A DNA stretch of 11,685 nucleotides from an uncultured Collinsella sp. (GTDB lineage: Bacteria > Actinomycetota > Coriobacteriia > Coriobacteriales > Coriobacteriaceae): contig CABUUK010000059.1 in the NCBI GenBank assembly GCA_902494765.1, positions 1 to 11,685 on the forward strand. The letters run 5' to 3'. Shown here piece by piece: positions 1-5,841 of this stretch (position 1 is the stretch's first letter; each line of letters begins with the position of its first letter). The notes beneath the pieces were generated by a model. The model was not told the origin of the DNA and made no database searches. It saw only the letters and a list, made by a program, of their open reading frames with translations. The position numbers and the translations under genes were made by a program.

Positions 1-1
1 C

Positions 2-118
2 ATTACGCCGAGCGACTGCCCCTTGTTCGGCCACGCTTGTACGCCCGAGCATCCCGTCGGCCCCTGCATGGTGAGCTCCGAGGGCAGCTGCGCAGCATAT
101 TTCCGCTACCGAGGCTAA
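2..118 (+). CDS. hypD: HypD C-terminal end (hydrogenase maturation), partial
   Basis: The window opens inside a reading frame that gives 38 residues (beginning ITPSDCPLFGHAC) and ends at TAA 116-118. Four cysteines (fragment residues 6, 13, 22 and 30) lie in the pattern CPLFGHAC, then GPCMVSSEGSC, ending in AAYFRYRG. This matches the conserved C-terminus of HypD, the iron-sulfur scaffold that works with HypC to assemble the Fe(CN)2CO group of [NiFe] hydrogenases in the cytoplasm. In the family these C-terminal cysteines ligate a [4Fe-4S] cluster. The 5' part of the gene lies outside the window. hypE follows 84 bp downstream on the same strand, the usual hyp gene order, which supports the call. 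Confidence 0.93.
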   Translation: MTPSDCPLFGHACTPEHPVGPCMVSSEGSCAAYFRYRG

Positions 119-120
119 TA

Positions 121-149
121 GGTTCCGCCGTTCTAACGAACGGCGGACC
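121..149 (+). other. Stem-loop between hypD and hypE
   Basis: A near-perfect hairpin starts 3 bases after the hypD stop. Arms TCCGCCGTTC (124-133) and GAACGGCGGA (138-147) pair over 10 bp around the 4-nt loop TAAC, and GG 121-122 can pair with CC 148-149 past a one-base bulge. No T-tract follows, so it is not a textbook intrinsic terminator. It could stabilise the hypD 3' end, partially terminate, or be a processing site. Confidence 0.6.
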
Positions 150-151
150 AG

Positions 152-177
152 TCGACGCTGCGCCTCACCCATATAAT
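152..177 (+). promoter_or_regulatory. Possible internal promoter for hypE
   Basis: A perfect TATAAT -10 box lies at 172-177, 25 bases before the hypE start and just after the hypD stem-loop. The -35 is weak: TCGACG (152-157) matches TTGACA at 4 of 6 positions but with a short 14-bp spacer. A start near 184 would leave a short leader carrying the GGAG ribosome binding site at 191-194. It may allow hypE to be transcribed separately from hypD. The -10 is seen; promoter activity is inferred. Confidence 0.4.
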
Positions 178-202
178 TCCACCCACGATTGGAGTTTTCG
201 AT

Positions 203-1237
203 ATGTCCCATAGCGTTACCGATAGCACCGTCCTGCTGGGCCACGGCTCCGGCGGACAGATGATGAAGCGCATCATCGATGAGGTCTTTTTGGATGCCTT
301 TGGGTCGCCCGAGCTGCTCGAAGGCAACGACGCCGGCGTCGCCGCGCTGCCCGCGAGCGGGCGCATCGCCATGCCGACCGACAGCTTTGTAGTCTCGCCG
401 CAGTTCTTCCCCGGTGGCAACATCGGCCGTCTCGCCGTGTGCGGAACCGTCAACGACGTCGCGACCTCGGGCGCCAACGTGCGCTACCTATCGTGCGGCT
501 TTATCCTCGAAGAGGGCTATCCCATGGATAGGCTCCGCCAGATTGTGCAGACGATGGCCGAAACGGCGCATGAGGCGGGCGTGTCCATAATCACGGGCGA
601 CACCAAGGTGGTCGAGCGCGGCGGGGCCGACGGCGTCTATATCAATACCGCCGGCGTGGGCGAGGTTCCCACGGGCGTGGCGCTCAGCGGCGCCAACTGC
701 CGCCCCGGCGATGTCATCCTGGTCTCGGGTACGCTGGGCGACCACGGCATCGCCATCATGAGCCAACGCGAGGGCCTGGCGTTTTCGAGCACGATCGAAA
801 GCGATGCCGCGCCGCTCAACCACCTGATTGCCGACGTTCTGGCCGCAGCGCCCGGCACGCGTTGCTTTCGCGACCCCACGCGCGGTGGCCTAGCGTCCAC
901 ACTCAACGAGTTTGCCCAGGCCAGCAATGTCGCCATGGAGGTCGACGAGGATGCCGTGCCCGTGCGTCCCGACGTGCAGGCCGCCTGCGAGATGCTCGGC
1001 TACGATGTGTTGCAGGTGGCAAACGAGGGCAAGATGGTCGCCGTCGTACCGGCCGAGCAAGCCGATGCCGCACTGAGCGCCATGCGCGCCGCCCACTACG
1101 GCGAGAACGCCGCCATCATCGGTCGCGTGCTGCCACTTGCCGAGGGCGCCCGCCCCGCCGTGCGCGTGCGCACCGGCTGGGGCTCGACCCGCATCCTCGA
1201 CATGCTCGTGGGAGAACAGCTGCCGAGGATTTGCTAG
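203..1237 (+). CDS. hypE: Hydrogenase maturation protein HypE (carbamoyl dehydratase)
   Basis: HypE takes the carbamoyl group that HypF attaches to its C-terminal cysteine and dehydrates it with ATP to a thiocyanate, the CN donor for the HypC-HypD iron centre of [NiFe] hydrogenases. The 344-residue product has the expected family length and ends in PRIC, the diagnostic C-terminus whose last residue, Cys344, is the modified cysteine. N-terminal AIRS-type (PurM-like) motifs are clear: GHGSGGQMM near residue 13, PGGNIGRLAVCGTVNDVA near 73, GFILEEGYP near 100, and TGDTKVVERG near 132. The C-terminal AIRS half holds DPTRGGLASTLNEFA near 225. The start ATG has GGAG 8 bases upstream, and the family alignment begins immediately after it. 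It follows hypD on the same strand. The usual DD pair of the N-terminal motif appears here as ND (EGNDAGVAAL), a small oddity. The following gene is unrelated. Confidence 0.96.
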   Translation: MSHSVTDSTVLLGHGSGGQMMKRIIDEVFLDAFGSPELLEGNDAGVAALPASGRIAMPTDSFVVSPQFFPGGNIGRLAVCGTVNDVATSGANVRYLSCGFILEEGYPMDRLRQIVQTMAETAHEAGVSIITGDTKVVERGGADGVYINTAGVGEVPTGVALSGANCRPGDVILVSGTLGDHGIAIMSQREGLAFSSTIESDAAPLNHLIADVLAAAPGTRCFRDPTRGGLASTLNEFAQASNVAMEVDEDAVPVRPDVQAACEMLGYDVLQVANEGKMVAVVPAEQADAALSAMRAAHYGENAAIIGRVLPLAEGARPAVRVRTGWGSTRILDMLVGEQLPRIC

Positions 1238-1360
1238 GGCGAAACCACACGGTCGGCGCGATGCGGCCTGATACCCCTGGAGATGTTCAGATTCCAAGCA
1301 CGCCCAACGCGGAAGCCCAGTATTATGGGGTGCGTTTTAAACCCAATGACGGGAGTTTTT

Positions 1361-2029
1361 ATGGCAGCAGCTTTTTCCCATGTGATCTTTGACCTGGACG
1401 GCACCATCCTCAACACACTCGAGGACCTGGCGGCCGCCGGCAACCATACCTGCGAGATGCACGGCTGGCCCACGTTTGCCGTAGACGAGTGCCGCTACAA
1501 GGTGGGAAACGGCATGCTCAAGCTGGTTGAGCGCTTTATGCCCGCCGAGTATGCGGGCGACGGCCGCATGTTTGAGCAGGCGCTTGCCGAGTTTAGGGCT
1601 TACTACGGCGAGCACAAGGAAGACCACACCGCCCCCTATGCCGGCACGATCGAGACGCTCGACCGCCTACGCGCCGCGGGCGTTCAGCTTGCCGTGCTCA
1701 CCAACAAGGACCACGTCTCGGCGGCTCCGCTTATCGAGAAGTATTTTGGTTCCGAGCGCTTTGCGCTGGTGCAGGGCCGCGTCGATGCGTTTCCGCCCAA
1801 GCCCGAGGCGCCTGTTACGCTGCATGTGATGGAGGAGCTGGGCGCCGATCCGTCGACCACGCTCTATGTGGGCGATTCCAATGTCGATATCCTGACCGGT
1901 CACAACGCCGGCCTTAAGAGTGCAGGCGTCAGCTGGGGCTTCCGCGGCCGCGCAGAGCTGGAGTCCGCCGGCGCCGACTACGTGGTGGACACCCAGGACG
2001 AGCTAGCGGCGCTGATTCTGGGCGAGTAA
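1361..2029 (+). CDS. HAD-family hydrolase, phosphoglycolate phosphatase type
   Basis: This is a cytoplasmic phosphatase of the haloacid dehalogenase superfamily, 222 residues. All four HAD motifs are visible: motif I FDLDGT (nucleophile Asp11, acid/base Asp13), motif II LTNKDH (Thr114), motif III PPKPEAP (Lys147), and motif IV VGDSNVDILTGHNAG (Asp172 and Asp176). An alpha-helical cap lies between motifs I and II (residues about 17-90), as in Gph/PgmB-type subfamily I enzymes. The substrate cannot be read from sequence; phosphoglycolate, a sugar phosphate or pyrophosphate are all possible, so no symbol is given. The frame is open further upstream (GTG/ATG codons at 1283, 1325 and 1346), but ATG 1361 has GGGAG 5 bases upstream and begins just before motif I. 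It lies 123 bp after hypE with no clear terminator between, so read-through from hypE is possible. The downstream 3' region is full of hairpin repeats. Confidence 0.9.
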   Translation: MAAAFSHVIFDLDGTILNTLEDLAAAGNHTCEMHGWPTFAVDECRYKVGNGMLKLVERFMPAEYAGDGRMFEQALAEFRAYYGEHKEDHTAPYAGTIETLDRLRAAGVQLAVLTNKDHVSAAPLIEKYFGSERFALVQGRVDAFPPKPEAPVTLHVMEELGADPSTTLYVGDSNVDILTGHNAGLKSAGVSWGFRGRAELESAGADYVVDTQDELAALILGE

Positions 2030-2070
2030 CGAGCGACACTGCTTAACGCAGCTGCGACAATTCTTCCGCG

Positions 2071-2241
2071 CGGAAAGCGCATCCCGTTTTGGAGCTCCGG
2101 AATGGGATATGCTTTCCGTTTGAGGCGCATCAGGGAAACCGCATCCCGTTTCAGAGCAATATTCCGGGTCGCACTTTCCGCAACCCACCCCATCCGGAAA
2201 ATGCGACCCACTATTCGGCCAAAAACCGGGTCGCATCTTCC
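2071..2241. repeat. Three tandem related hairpins (GGAAA...TTTCC family)
   Basis: Three palindromes of 46-48 nt follow each other after the HAD gene. Hairpin 1 (2071-2118) pairs CGGAAAGC with GCTTTCCG and ATCCC with GGGAT. Hairpin 2 (2134-2179) pairs GGAAA with TTTCC, GC with GC and CCCG with CGGG, separated by symmetric two-base mismatches. Hairpin 3 (2196-2241) pairs GGAAAATGCGACCC with GGGTCGCATCTTCC with one mismatch. The left arms of 1 and 2 are almost the same direct repeat (GGAAA, C or G, CGCATCCCGTTT). They share one design but differ in sequence, as in REP-like elements. Together with the downstream repeats they fill the 2030-2568 gap, in which I see no gene. They may act as a terminator for the HAD gene, but lack T-tracts. 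Confidence 0.75.
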
Positions 2242-2266
2242 CAAGCACTCGATGCAACGCTGGCAC

Positions 2267-2331
2267 AAGGAGTGTCCCCAACTACCGGCAGAAAAGGAAC
2301 GTCCCCAGCTGCCGCCTTCCCAATGACTACT
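2267..2331 (+). repeat. GGAACGTCCCC-type short direct repeats, copy A
   Basis: AAGGAGTGTCCCCAACTA (2267-2284) recurs 26 bases later as AAGGAACGTCCCCAGCT (2294-2310), followed by CCCAATGACTAC (2320-2331). The same words, GAACGTCCCC and CCAATGACTAC, reappear at 5761-5800, also just left of a composite structured repeat. It contains no coding signal. The function is unknown; a REP-like dispersed repeat is the simplest reading. Confidence 0.55.
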
Positions 2332-2402
2332 TCAGCGATGGCAACGTCGCAGGTAAAAGTGCCACTTTAAGCCAACCAAGGGAACGACGTTGTTTTGGCA
2401 AC

Positions 2403-2550
2403 GACAGCGAAAGCCCGCCAGAGCGAGCAAGGTGCCTTGAAACGAGGCGGCATTGACCTTTTGGTCATGCCGCCGAAGTTGAAAGGCAGATTGCCGCTCT
2501 GGCGGGCTTGCAGCGTCGAGCAGTTACGGCGTTTGGTAAAACGCCGTAAC
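2403..2550. repeat. Composite structured repeat, copy A (long hairpin plus 12-bp hairpin)
   Basis: A 148-bp element lies directly behind the lipoprotein gene. Its left part folds into a long hairpin: a perfect 15-bp outer stem (AAGCCCGCCAGAGCG 2411-2425 with CGCTCTGGCGGGCTT 2495-2509), a middle stem broken by small symmetric internal loops, and an inner stem GGCGGCA (2446-2452) with TGCCGCC (2468-2474) capped by TGACC-TTTT-GGTCA. Its right part is a separate perfect 12-bp hairpin, GTTACGGCGTTT and AAACGCCGTAAC (2523-2550), ending 18 bases beyond the gene's stop codon. Copy B at 5842-5990 has the same order, length and orientation. Neither strand has a T-tract after the small hairpin. It could be a transcript-end structure, a small structured RNA, or a non-autonomous mobile repeat. 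Confidence 0.8.
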
Positions 2551-2568
2551 GAACTACCGCGCAACGAA

Positions 2569-3126
2569 CTAGCTCAGCATTGCATCCATCATCTCGGAGT
2601 TGACGGAGTCGTCGGCAGACCACTCGCCGTCGTCGTTGCAGGTGTACTTGAAGATAACCGTGGTCTTCCTGGGCTCGGTGGCCTTGGTCACATCGACCAT
2701 AACCTGACCGGCCATCTTGTACAGCTCGTCATCGGAAGGAACCGTGTCAAGCGCGGCGACCTTCTCCTGATACTGGGTGGAGAAGTCCTCGACGATCTTG
2801 TTCATAGACTTGCAGGTGATAGAGACCTCGGCGGTCGCGACACCCTTGTCCTCGTCGACCGTCACGTCGCCGATCTTGTAGTCAAAGCCCTCGAGATAGG
2901 TCTTGGCATACTCCTTGGGATCGATACCCAGCTGCTCGAACTCGTCGCCCGAAGCTTCCTCCAGACCAGAAAGGAAGTCGTCGCCACCGTTCTTGACCTC
3001 GTCAAACTGCGTCGTAAGATCCTCGGTGATGAGCTCCTCAACCGAAGGACCTCCACAGCCGGGAAGCACGACCACGCATGCAACCAAGACGGCCATGAGG
3101 GGCGCAAGCAGCAGCTTCTTTTTCAT
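2569..3126 (-). CDS. Secreted lipoprotein of unknown function
   Basis: The 185-residue product starts with a lysine-rich n-region (MKKKLLL), a hydrophobic stretch to about residue 20, and the lipobox LPGC. Cys24 is therefore the expected lipidated residue after signal peptidase II cleavage, placing the protein on the outer face of the membrane. The mature part is acidic, rich in D and E, with two cysteines (Cys105 in ITCKSMN and Cys163 in YTCNDDG) that could form a disulfide. It resembles the small DUF-type lipoproteins (DUF5105-like) common in Gram-positive bacteria, but I cannot confirm a family or function. The start was chosen at ATG 3126 because GGGAGGAA lies 5 bases upstream and the signal peptide begins there; the frame is open further upstream without such support. 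It is a single leftward gene. The composite repeat (2403-2550) lies just after its stop. Confidence 0.85.
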   Translation of the reverse strand: MKKKLLLAPLMAVLVACVVVLPGCGGPSVEELITEDLTTQFDEVKNGGDDFLSGLEEASGDEFEQLGIDPKEYAKTYLEGFDYKIGDVTVDEDKGVATAEVSITCKSMNKIVEDFSTQYQEKVAALDTVPSDDELYKMAGQVMVDVTKATEPRKTTVIFKYTCNDDGEWSADDSVNSEMMDAMLS

Positions 3127-3191
3127 GTTGTTCCTCCCAATGAGCGGCACTGCGCTTCCCAGACGCGGCGCACGTTGTAATAAGTAAGCCC

Positions 3192-3221
3192 ATACTATCC
3201 GCTTATGAACACCCTCGGCAA
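3192..3221 (-). promoter_or_regulatory. Probable promoter of the lipoprotein gene
   Basis: Read leftward, TTGCCG (3216-3221) is followed after 18 bp by TAGTAT (3192-3197); each matches the sigma-A consensus at 4 or 5 of 6 positions. It lies about 65 bp before the start codon, in the gap after the EIIA terminator. Activity is inferred. Confidence 0.4.
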
Positions 3222-3307
3222 CGCGAAGGCGCGGTCGGTTCGTTTTAGCGTCCGAACGGTTTGCAAGCCCGCCCAACGTGCAATAAAACGCTTCCCCACG
3301 GTGCAAT

Positions 3308-3337
3308 AAAAAAGGTGGCCGGAAAACCCGACCACCC
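3308..3337 (-). terminator. Intrinsic terminator of the EIIA(Glc) gene
   Basis: Read leftward, the arms GGTGGTCGG (3336-3328) and CCGGCCACC (3322-3314) form a 9-bp GC-rich stem with one T-G wobble around a 5-nt loop, followed at once by TTTTTTATT. It begins 26 bases after the crr stop codon. This is the clearest rho-independent terminator in the window. Confidence 0.88.
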
Positions 3338-3362
3338 TTGCACATCCTTTGGATGCCGCAGT

Positions 3363-3899
3363 TTACTTGCGGACGACCTTAACGATGGCGTCACCGGCGG
3401 CGACAGCGGACTCTGCCTCAACGGCGAGTTCGACATCGGCGAACTCGGCGGTGTTGGACACGGCCACGACGACGCAGTCCTTGTAACCGGCGGCAGCGAT
3501 CTTGGCGCGGTCGATCTTGAGGATGGGCTGGCCGGCCTTCACGACGTCGTCAGCCTTGACGAAGCCCTCGAAGCCGTCACCGTTCATGTTGACGGTATCG
3601 ACGCCAACGTGCACCAGAACCTCGATGCCGCTATCGGACTGCAAGCCCACGGCGTGACCCATGGTGACGGTCACCTTACCGTCGCAGGGAGCGTAGAGCA
3701 GATCGTCCTCGGGCCACACGGCACAGCCCTTGCCCAGAACCTCGCCACCAAAGACGGGATCGGGCACGTCGGCCATCTTGATGACCTTGCCCTTGACGGG
3801 CGAGCACAGCACGTCGGCGCCAGCAGAAGCAGAGATGGAGGCCGGAGCAGCGGCAGCCGCGGGCTCAGCCTTCTTCTTGAACATGTCAAACAGACCCAT
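3363..3899 (-). CDS. crr: Stand-alone glucose-type PTS EIIA component
   Basis: The 178-residue protein is an EIIA(Glc) domain (PTS_EIIA_1 fold), a cytoplasmic phosphocarrier that accepts phosphate from HPr and passes it to an EIIB domain. The active region is clear: HAVGLQSDSGIEVLVHVGVDTV holds His82 (equivalent to E. coli His75) and His97 (the phosphorylated His90 equivalent). The fold motifs PVKGKVI and DPVFGGEVLGKG precede it. The N-terminus MGLFDMFKKK resembles the amphipathic N-terminal helix of E. coli Crr and is followed by an alanine-rich linker (residues about 11-27). The start at 3899 has AGGAG 7 bases upstream and fits that N-terminus; the longer open frame upstream is not supported. 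It has its own promoter and terminator and no PTS EIIB/EIIC neighbour here, so it probably serves permeases encoded elsewhere and may have a regulatory role. Confidence 0.93.
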   Translation of the reverse strand: MGLFDMFKKKAEPAAAAAPASISASAGADVLCSPVKGKVIKMADVPDPVFGGEVLGKGCAVWPEDDLLYAPCDGKVTVTMGHAVGLQSDSGIEVLVHVGVDTVNMNGDGFEGFVKADDVVKAGQPILKIDRAKIAAAGYKDCVVVAVSNTAEFADVELAVEAESAVAAGDAIVKVVRK

Positions 3900-3920
3900 A
3901 CGTTTTCTCCTCTTGATTAA

Positions 3921-3977
3921 GCGCAACGTTGTGCGCATGCCTACGGTAATTATAGTGCCAAATGGTTCAAATGCTAA
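3921..3977 (-). promoter_or_regulatory. Promoter of crr, with a palindrome at the start site
   Basis: Read leftward, TTAGCA (3972-3977), a 17-bp spacer and a perfect TATAAT (3949-3954) make a good sigma-A promoter. Transcription would start near 3942. Just inside the transcript lies the imperfect palindrome GCGCAACGTTGTGCGC (3921-3936), a possible operator; its regulator is unknown. The ribosome binding site AGGAG follows before ATG 3899. Confidence 0.65.
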
Positions 3978-4171
3978 GGTGGGGACTCGAATCGCGAGCC
4001 CTTCCCGGTAGCGCTCGTGGAATGGAGCGTCTCCTTTGCATTGCGAGTCGATAAGCCGAGTATCGTCTGCGCACGGGACGGGCAGAAGCGGGCGCACCAA
4101 ACCCGATACTTCTTTTCGCTCTCGAGTCCTGTCGCCGCCCCGTCCCTGACACTTCCTGACACCGACCGAAG
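3978..4171. other. Non-coding stretch, nothing recognised
   Basis: About 190 bases upstream of the crr promoter hold no gene I can support. A weak hairpin (GGGACTCG and CGAGCCC near 3980-4001) and a short direct repeat CTGACAC (twice in 4146-4162) are the only structure. Short reading frames here lack ribosome binding sites and have low-complexity translations. Confidence 0.5.
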
Positions 4172-4209
4172 CGTGCCAAAATAAACCTGTCCCTTTTTGG
4201 TAGGTTTGG
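4172..4209. repeat. CCTGTCCCTTT-type palindromic repeat
   Basis: GCCAAA and AACCT (4175-4188, split by a short bulge) pair with AGGTTTGGC (4202-4210), enclosing GTCCCTTTTTGGT. The core CCTGTCCC is shared with the loop side of the hairpin at 6992-7028 (GCCTGTCCCC), suggesting a dispersed family. Such GTCCC-cored repeats are often REP-like sequences mobilised by Y1 (REP-associated) transposases; that link is inferred, and no such transposase lies here. Confidence 0.5.
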
Positions 4210-4239
4210 CGAGCGTGGATTTTTGGACGCTTAACTAGC

Positions 4240-4304
4240 GAACGTGGATAATCTCCCACTTTGAGGCCGTCACCGAGCCAAAAACGGGAGATTATCCGCT
4301 CTCA
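4240..4304. repeat. GGATAATCTCCC hairpin repeat, copy 1 (left of fic)
   Basis: A perfect 12-bp stem, GGATAATCTCCC (4246-4257) with GGGAGATTATCC (4286-4297), encloses a 28-nt loop. Flanking bases GCGAACGT and GCTCTC extend it imperfectly. A partial relative of the left arm, GAGCGTGGAT, lies just before at 4211-4220. Copy 2 at 5679-5742 has the same stem, the same loop length and the same orientation, so the two copies bracket the Fic gene. Confidence 0.85.
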
Positions 4305-4350
4305 TTTTGGATAACCCGCCCCCTGTACCAAGCCGAGCTCCTTGGTCAAG

Positions 4351-4453
4351 TAATAACGACTTCTCGTCATTAGATTATTCAAATCGACTCTAATAACTAT
4401 TTTCGCCATAAACTCGTTATTAGAATTGATATGATTAGCCTAATAACGAGTTT
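4351..4453. promoter_or_regulatory. AT-rich operator array and promoter of the fic gene
   Basis: Five copies of a site close to CTAATAACGAGTTT lie in alternating orientation. They are TAATAACGACTT at 4351-4362, its inverted partner CTAATGACGAGAAG read leftward from 4373, CTAATAACTATTT at 4390-4402, and a perfect 14-bp inverted pair: AAACTCGTTATTAG (4410-4423) and CTAATAACGAGTTT (4440-4453). A -10-like TATGAT (4430-4435) sits between the last two arms, so a bound protein would block it; no good -35 is seen. The Fic protein has a C-terminal winged helix, so autorepression is the simplest model. The repeats are seen; the regulator is inferred. Confidence 0.65.
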
Positions 4454-4479
4454 CCGGCACTAAAGATATGGAGGGCGCG

Positions 4480-5652
4480 ATGCAAATCGAGGAGAACGGC
4501 CAGGGAACGCTCCGCAATAATCTATCGGGGAAATTGGCTTACTATTCGTTTTTTCCAACGCCCTTGCAATCATTGAGGCAGCTAAACCTCACCGAGGAAA
4601 CCTATCGCACGCTTTCCGCATGCTCACGAAAGCTTGGAGAGCTTGAAGGCATGCTCTACTTTGTTCCCAACGCCGACATGTATCTGACAATGTACGTGCG
4701 CAAAGAAGCACTCCTTTCTTCGCAAATTGAGGGAACCCAGTGCACGTTTGACGACCTACTTAGTCCATCGCAAACACAACTCCATCATAAAGATGTCGCA
4801 GACGTCGTGAATTACGTCCGTGCTGTCGACCGCGGCGTAGAACTGCTCAAAAAGATGCCCTTGTGCACGAGACTTCTTAGGCAAGTTCATGCGGTCCTGC
4901 TGGACGGAGTGCGCGGAACGGAGAAGAATCCAGGCGAGCTGCGCTCCTCACAAAACTGGATTGGCCCCTCAGGCTGCACCATTGCAACCGCATCGTTTGT
5001 CCCTCCAAACATTGAAGATTTGAGTAACACGCTCCAGGACCTCGAACGCTTTATTAATGAGCCTCAAGTCGAAATGGATCCGATTGTGCGGGCGGCGCTC
5101 GTCCATTACCAATTTGAAACTGCCCATCCATTCCTAGACGGAAACGGTCGCCTGGGCAGGCTTCTCATTACACTTATGCTCATCAATGATGGCGTTCTTC
5201 ATTCTTGCTTGTTCTATCCATCGTTCCAGTTCAAGAAAAATCGAAGCGAGTACTACCGGCAACTCACATCCGTAAGGGAGAGAGGCACTTACGAGGAATG
5301 GATAGAGTTTTTCTGCAACAGTCTTCTCGAGAGTGCGAAGGACTCGGTAGGGTCTTTAAAAAACCTTGTTGACCTCCATAACCGTTCCACAGCAACCATT
5401 ACCGAAAATCTCGGAAGGACTGCTGCAAACGGGCAAAGGCTGTTGGGCATTCTTGAAGAGCACCCCATCGTCGACACCGCATTCATCGCTGCCCAACTCG
5501 ATATCGGCAGGAGTACCGCGAGCTCGCTCGTCAAATCATTTGAAGAATTGGGCATCCTCCGTCCTCTCGACGAGTCAAGACAGAGATACCGGCAGTACGG
5601 GTATGAAGAGTATCTTTCGATTCTCAGGGAAGACGCCGAGCCGATTAGATAG
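4480..5652 (+). CDS. Class II Fic protein with C-terminal winged helix (AMPylase type)
   Basis: The 390-residue protein has a Fic_N-type N-terminal domain (residues about 20-100), a Fic core (about 110-280) and a C-terminal winged helix-turn-helix (about 318-365, DIGRSTASSLVKSFEELGIL). The active-site loop HPFLDGNGRLGR (His216-Arg227) is intact, as in enzymes that transfer AMP from ATP to a hydroxyl side chain. SSQIEG (residues 80-85) fits the (S/T)xxxE(G/N) inhibitory motif N-terminal to the core, making this a class II, self-inhibited Fic. The target protein is unknown. ATG 4480 is preferred because GGAGG lies 5 bases upstream; the ATG at 4468 would overlap that site. It is noticeably less GC-rich than hypE or mgtA, stands alone, and is bracketed by two copies of one hairpin repeat, all suggesting acquisition by transfer. 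No antitoxin-like partner gene is adjacent. Confidence 0.92.
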   Translation: MQIEENGQGTLRNNLSGKLAYYSFFPTPLQSLRQLNLTEETYRTLSACSRKLGELEGMLYFVPNADMYLTMYVRKEALLSSQIEGTQCTFDDLLSPSQTQLHHKDVADVVNYVRAVDRGVELLKKMPLCTRLLRQVHAVLLDGVRGTEKNPGELRSSQNWIGPSGCTIATASFVPPNIEDLSNTLQDLERFINEPQVEMDPIVRAALVHYQFETAHPFLDGNGRLGRLLITLMLINDGVLHSCLFYPSFQFKKNRSEYYRQLTSVRERGTYEEWIEFFCNSLLESAKDSVGSLKNLVDLHNRSTATITENLGRTAANGQRLLGILEEHPIVDTAFIAAQLDIGRSTASSLVKSFEELGILRPLDESRQRYRQYGYEEYLSILREDAEPIR

Positions 5653-5678
5653 GCATCGCAGCCCAGGCAAATTAAAGC

Positions 5679-5742
5679 GAGCGCGGATAATCTCCCACTT
5701 TGAGCCCGCACACAGGCCAAAACCGGGAGATTATCCACGCTC
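5679..5742. repeat. GGATAATCTCCC hairpin repeat, copy 2 (right of fic)
   Basis: GAGCGCGGATAATCTCCC (5679-5696) pairs with GGGAGATTATCCACGCTC (5725-5742), 17 of 18 bp, around a 28-nt loop. It starts 26 bases after the fic stop codon. Loop starts are the same in both copies (ACTTTGAG) and both loops contain GCCAAAA. Its outer stem is better paired than in copy 1. It could also act as a 3' hairpin for fic, but has no T-tract. Confidence 0.85.
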
Positions 5743-5760
5743 ATTTCTGACTAGTCATTT

Positions 5761-5800
5761 AAGAACGTCCCCAATGACTACTCTAAGAACGTCCCCAATG
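5761..5800 (+). repeat. GAACGTCCCC direct repeats, copy B
   Basis: AAGAACGTCCCCAATG occurs exactly twice, at 5761-5776 and 5785-5800, with a 24-bp period. The first is followed by ACTAC, as at 2320-2331. The stretch from here to 5841 holds no gene. Confidence 0.65.
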
Positions 5801-5841
5801 CCCACCAATTCGGAGCAAAACAACGCCGCAAGTAGAGGACG

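Noticed and set aside
862..1392. Second rightward frame overlapping the hypE 3' half
   Set aside because: It is an alternative frame within hypE with arginine-rich translation and no domain; the HypE frame is certain from its PRIC end.
2030..2568. CRISPR array, suggested by many repeats in the gap
   Set aside because: Repeats are palindromes of differing sequence without regular spacers, and no cas gene is present.
2395..3180. Rightward open frame (261 codons) opposite the lipoprotein gene
   Set aside because: It overlaps the composite repeat and the lipoprotein gene, has no ribosome binding site, and is a mirror frame of a gene with a clear signal peptide and lipobox.
3975..4001. tRNA-like T-arm on the minus strand (GATTCGAGTC)
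   Set aside because: The bases on either side of the loop do not form the 5-bp T stem, and no acceptor, D or anticodon arms could be placed.
3900..4259. Upstream extension of the crr frame by 120 codons
   Set aside because: The extension crosses the crr promoter and repeats, and the internal ATG at 3899 has the ribosome binding site and the Crr-like N-terminus.
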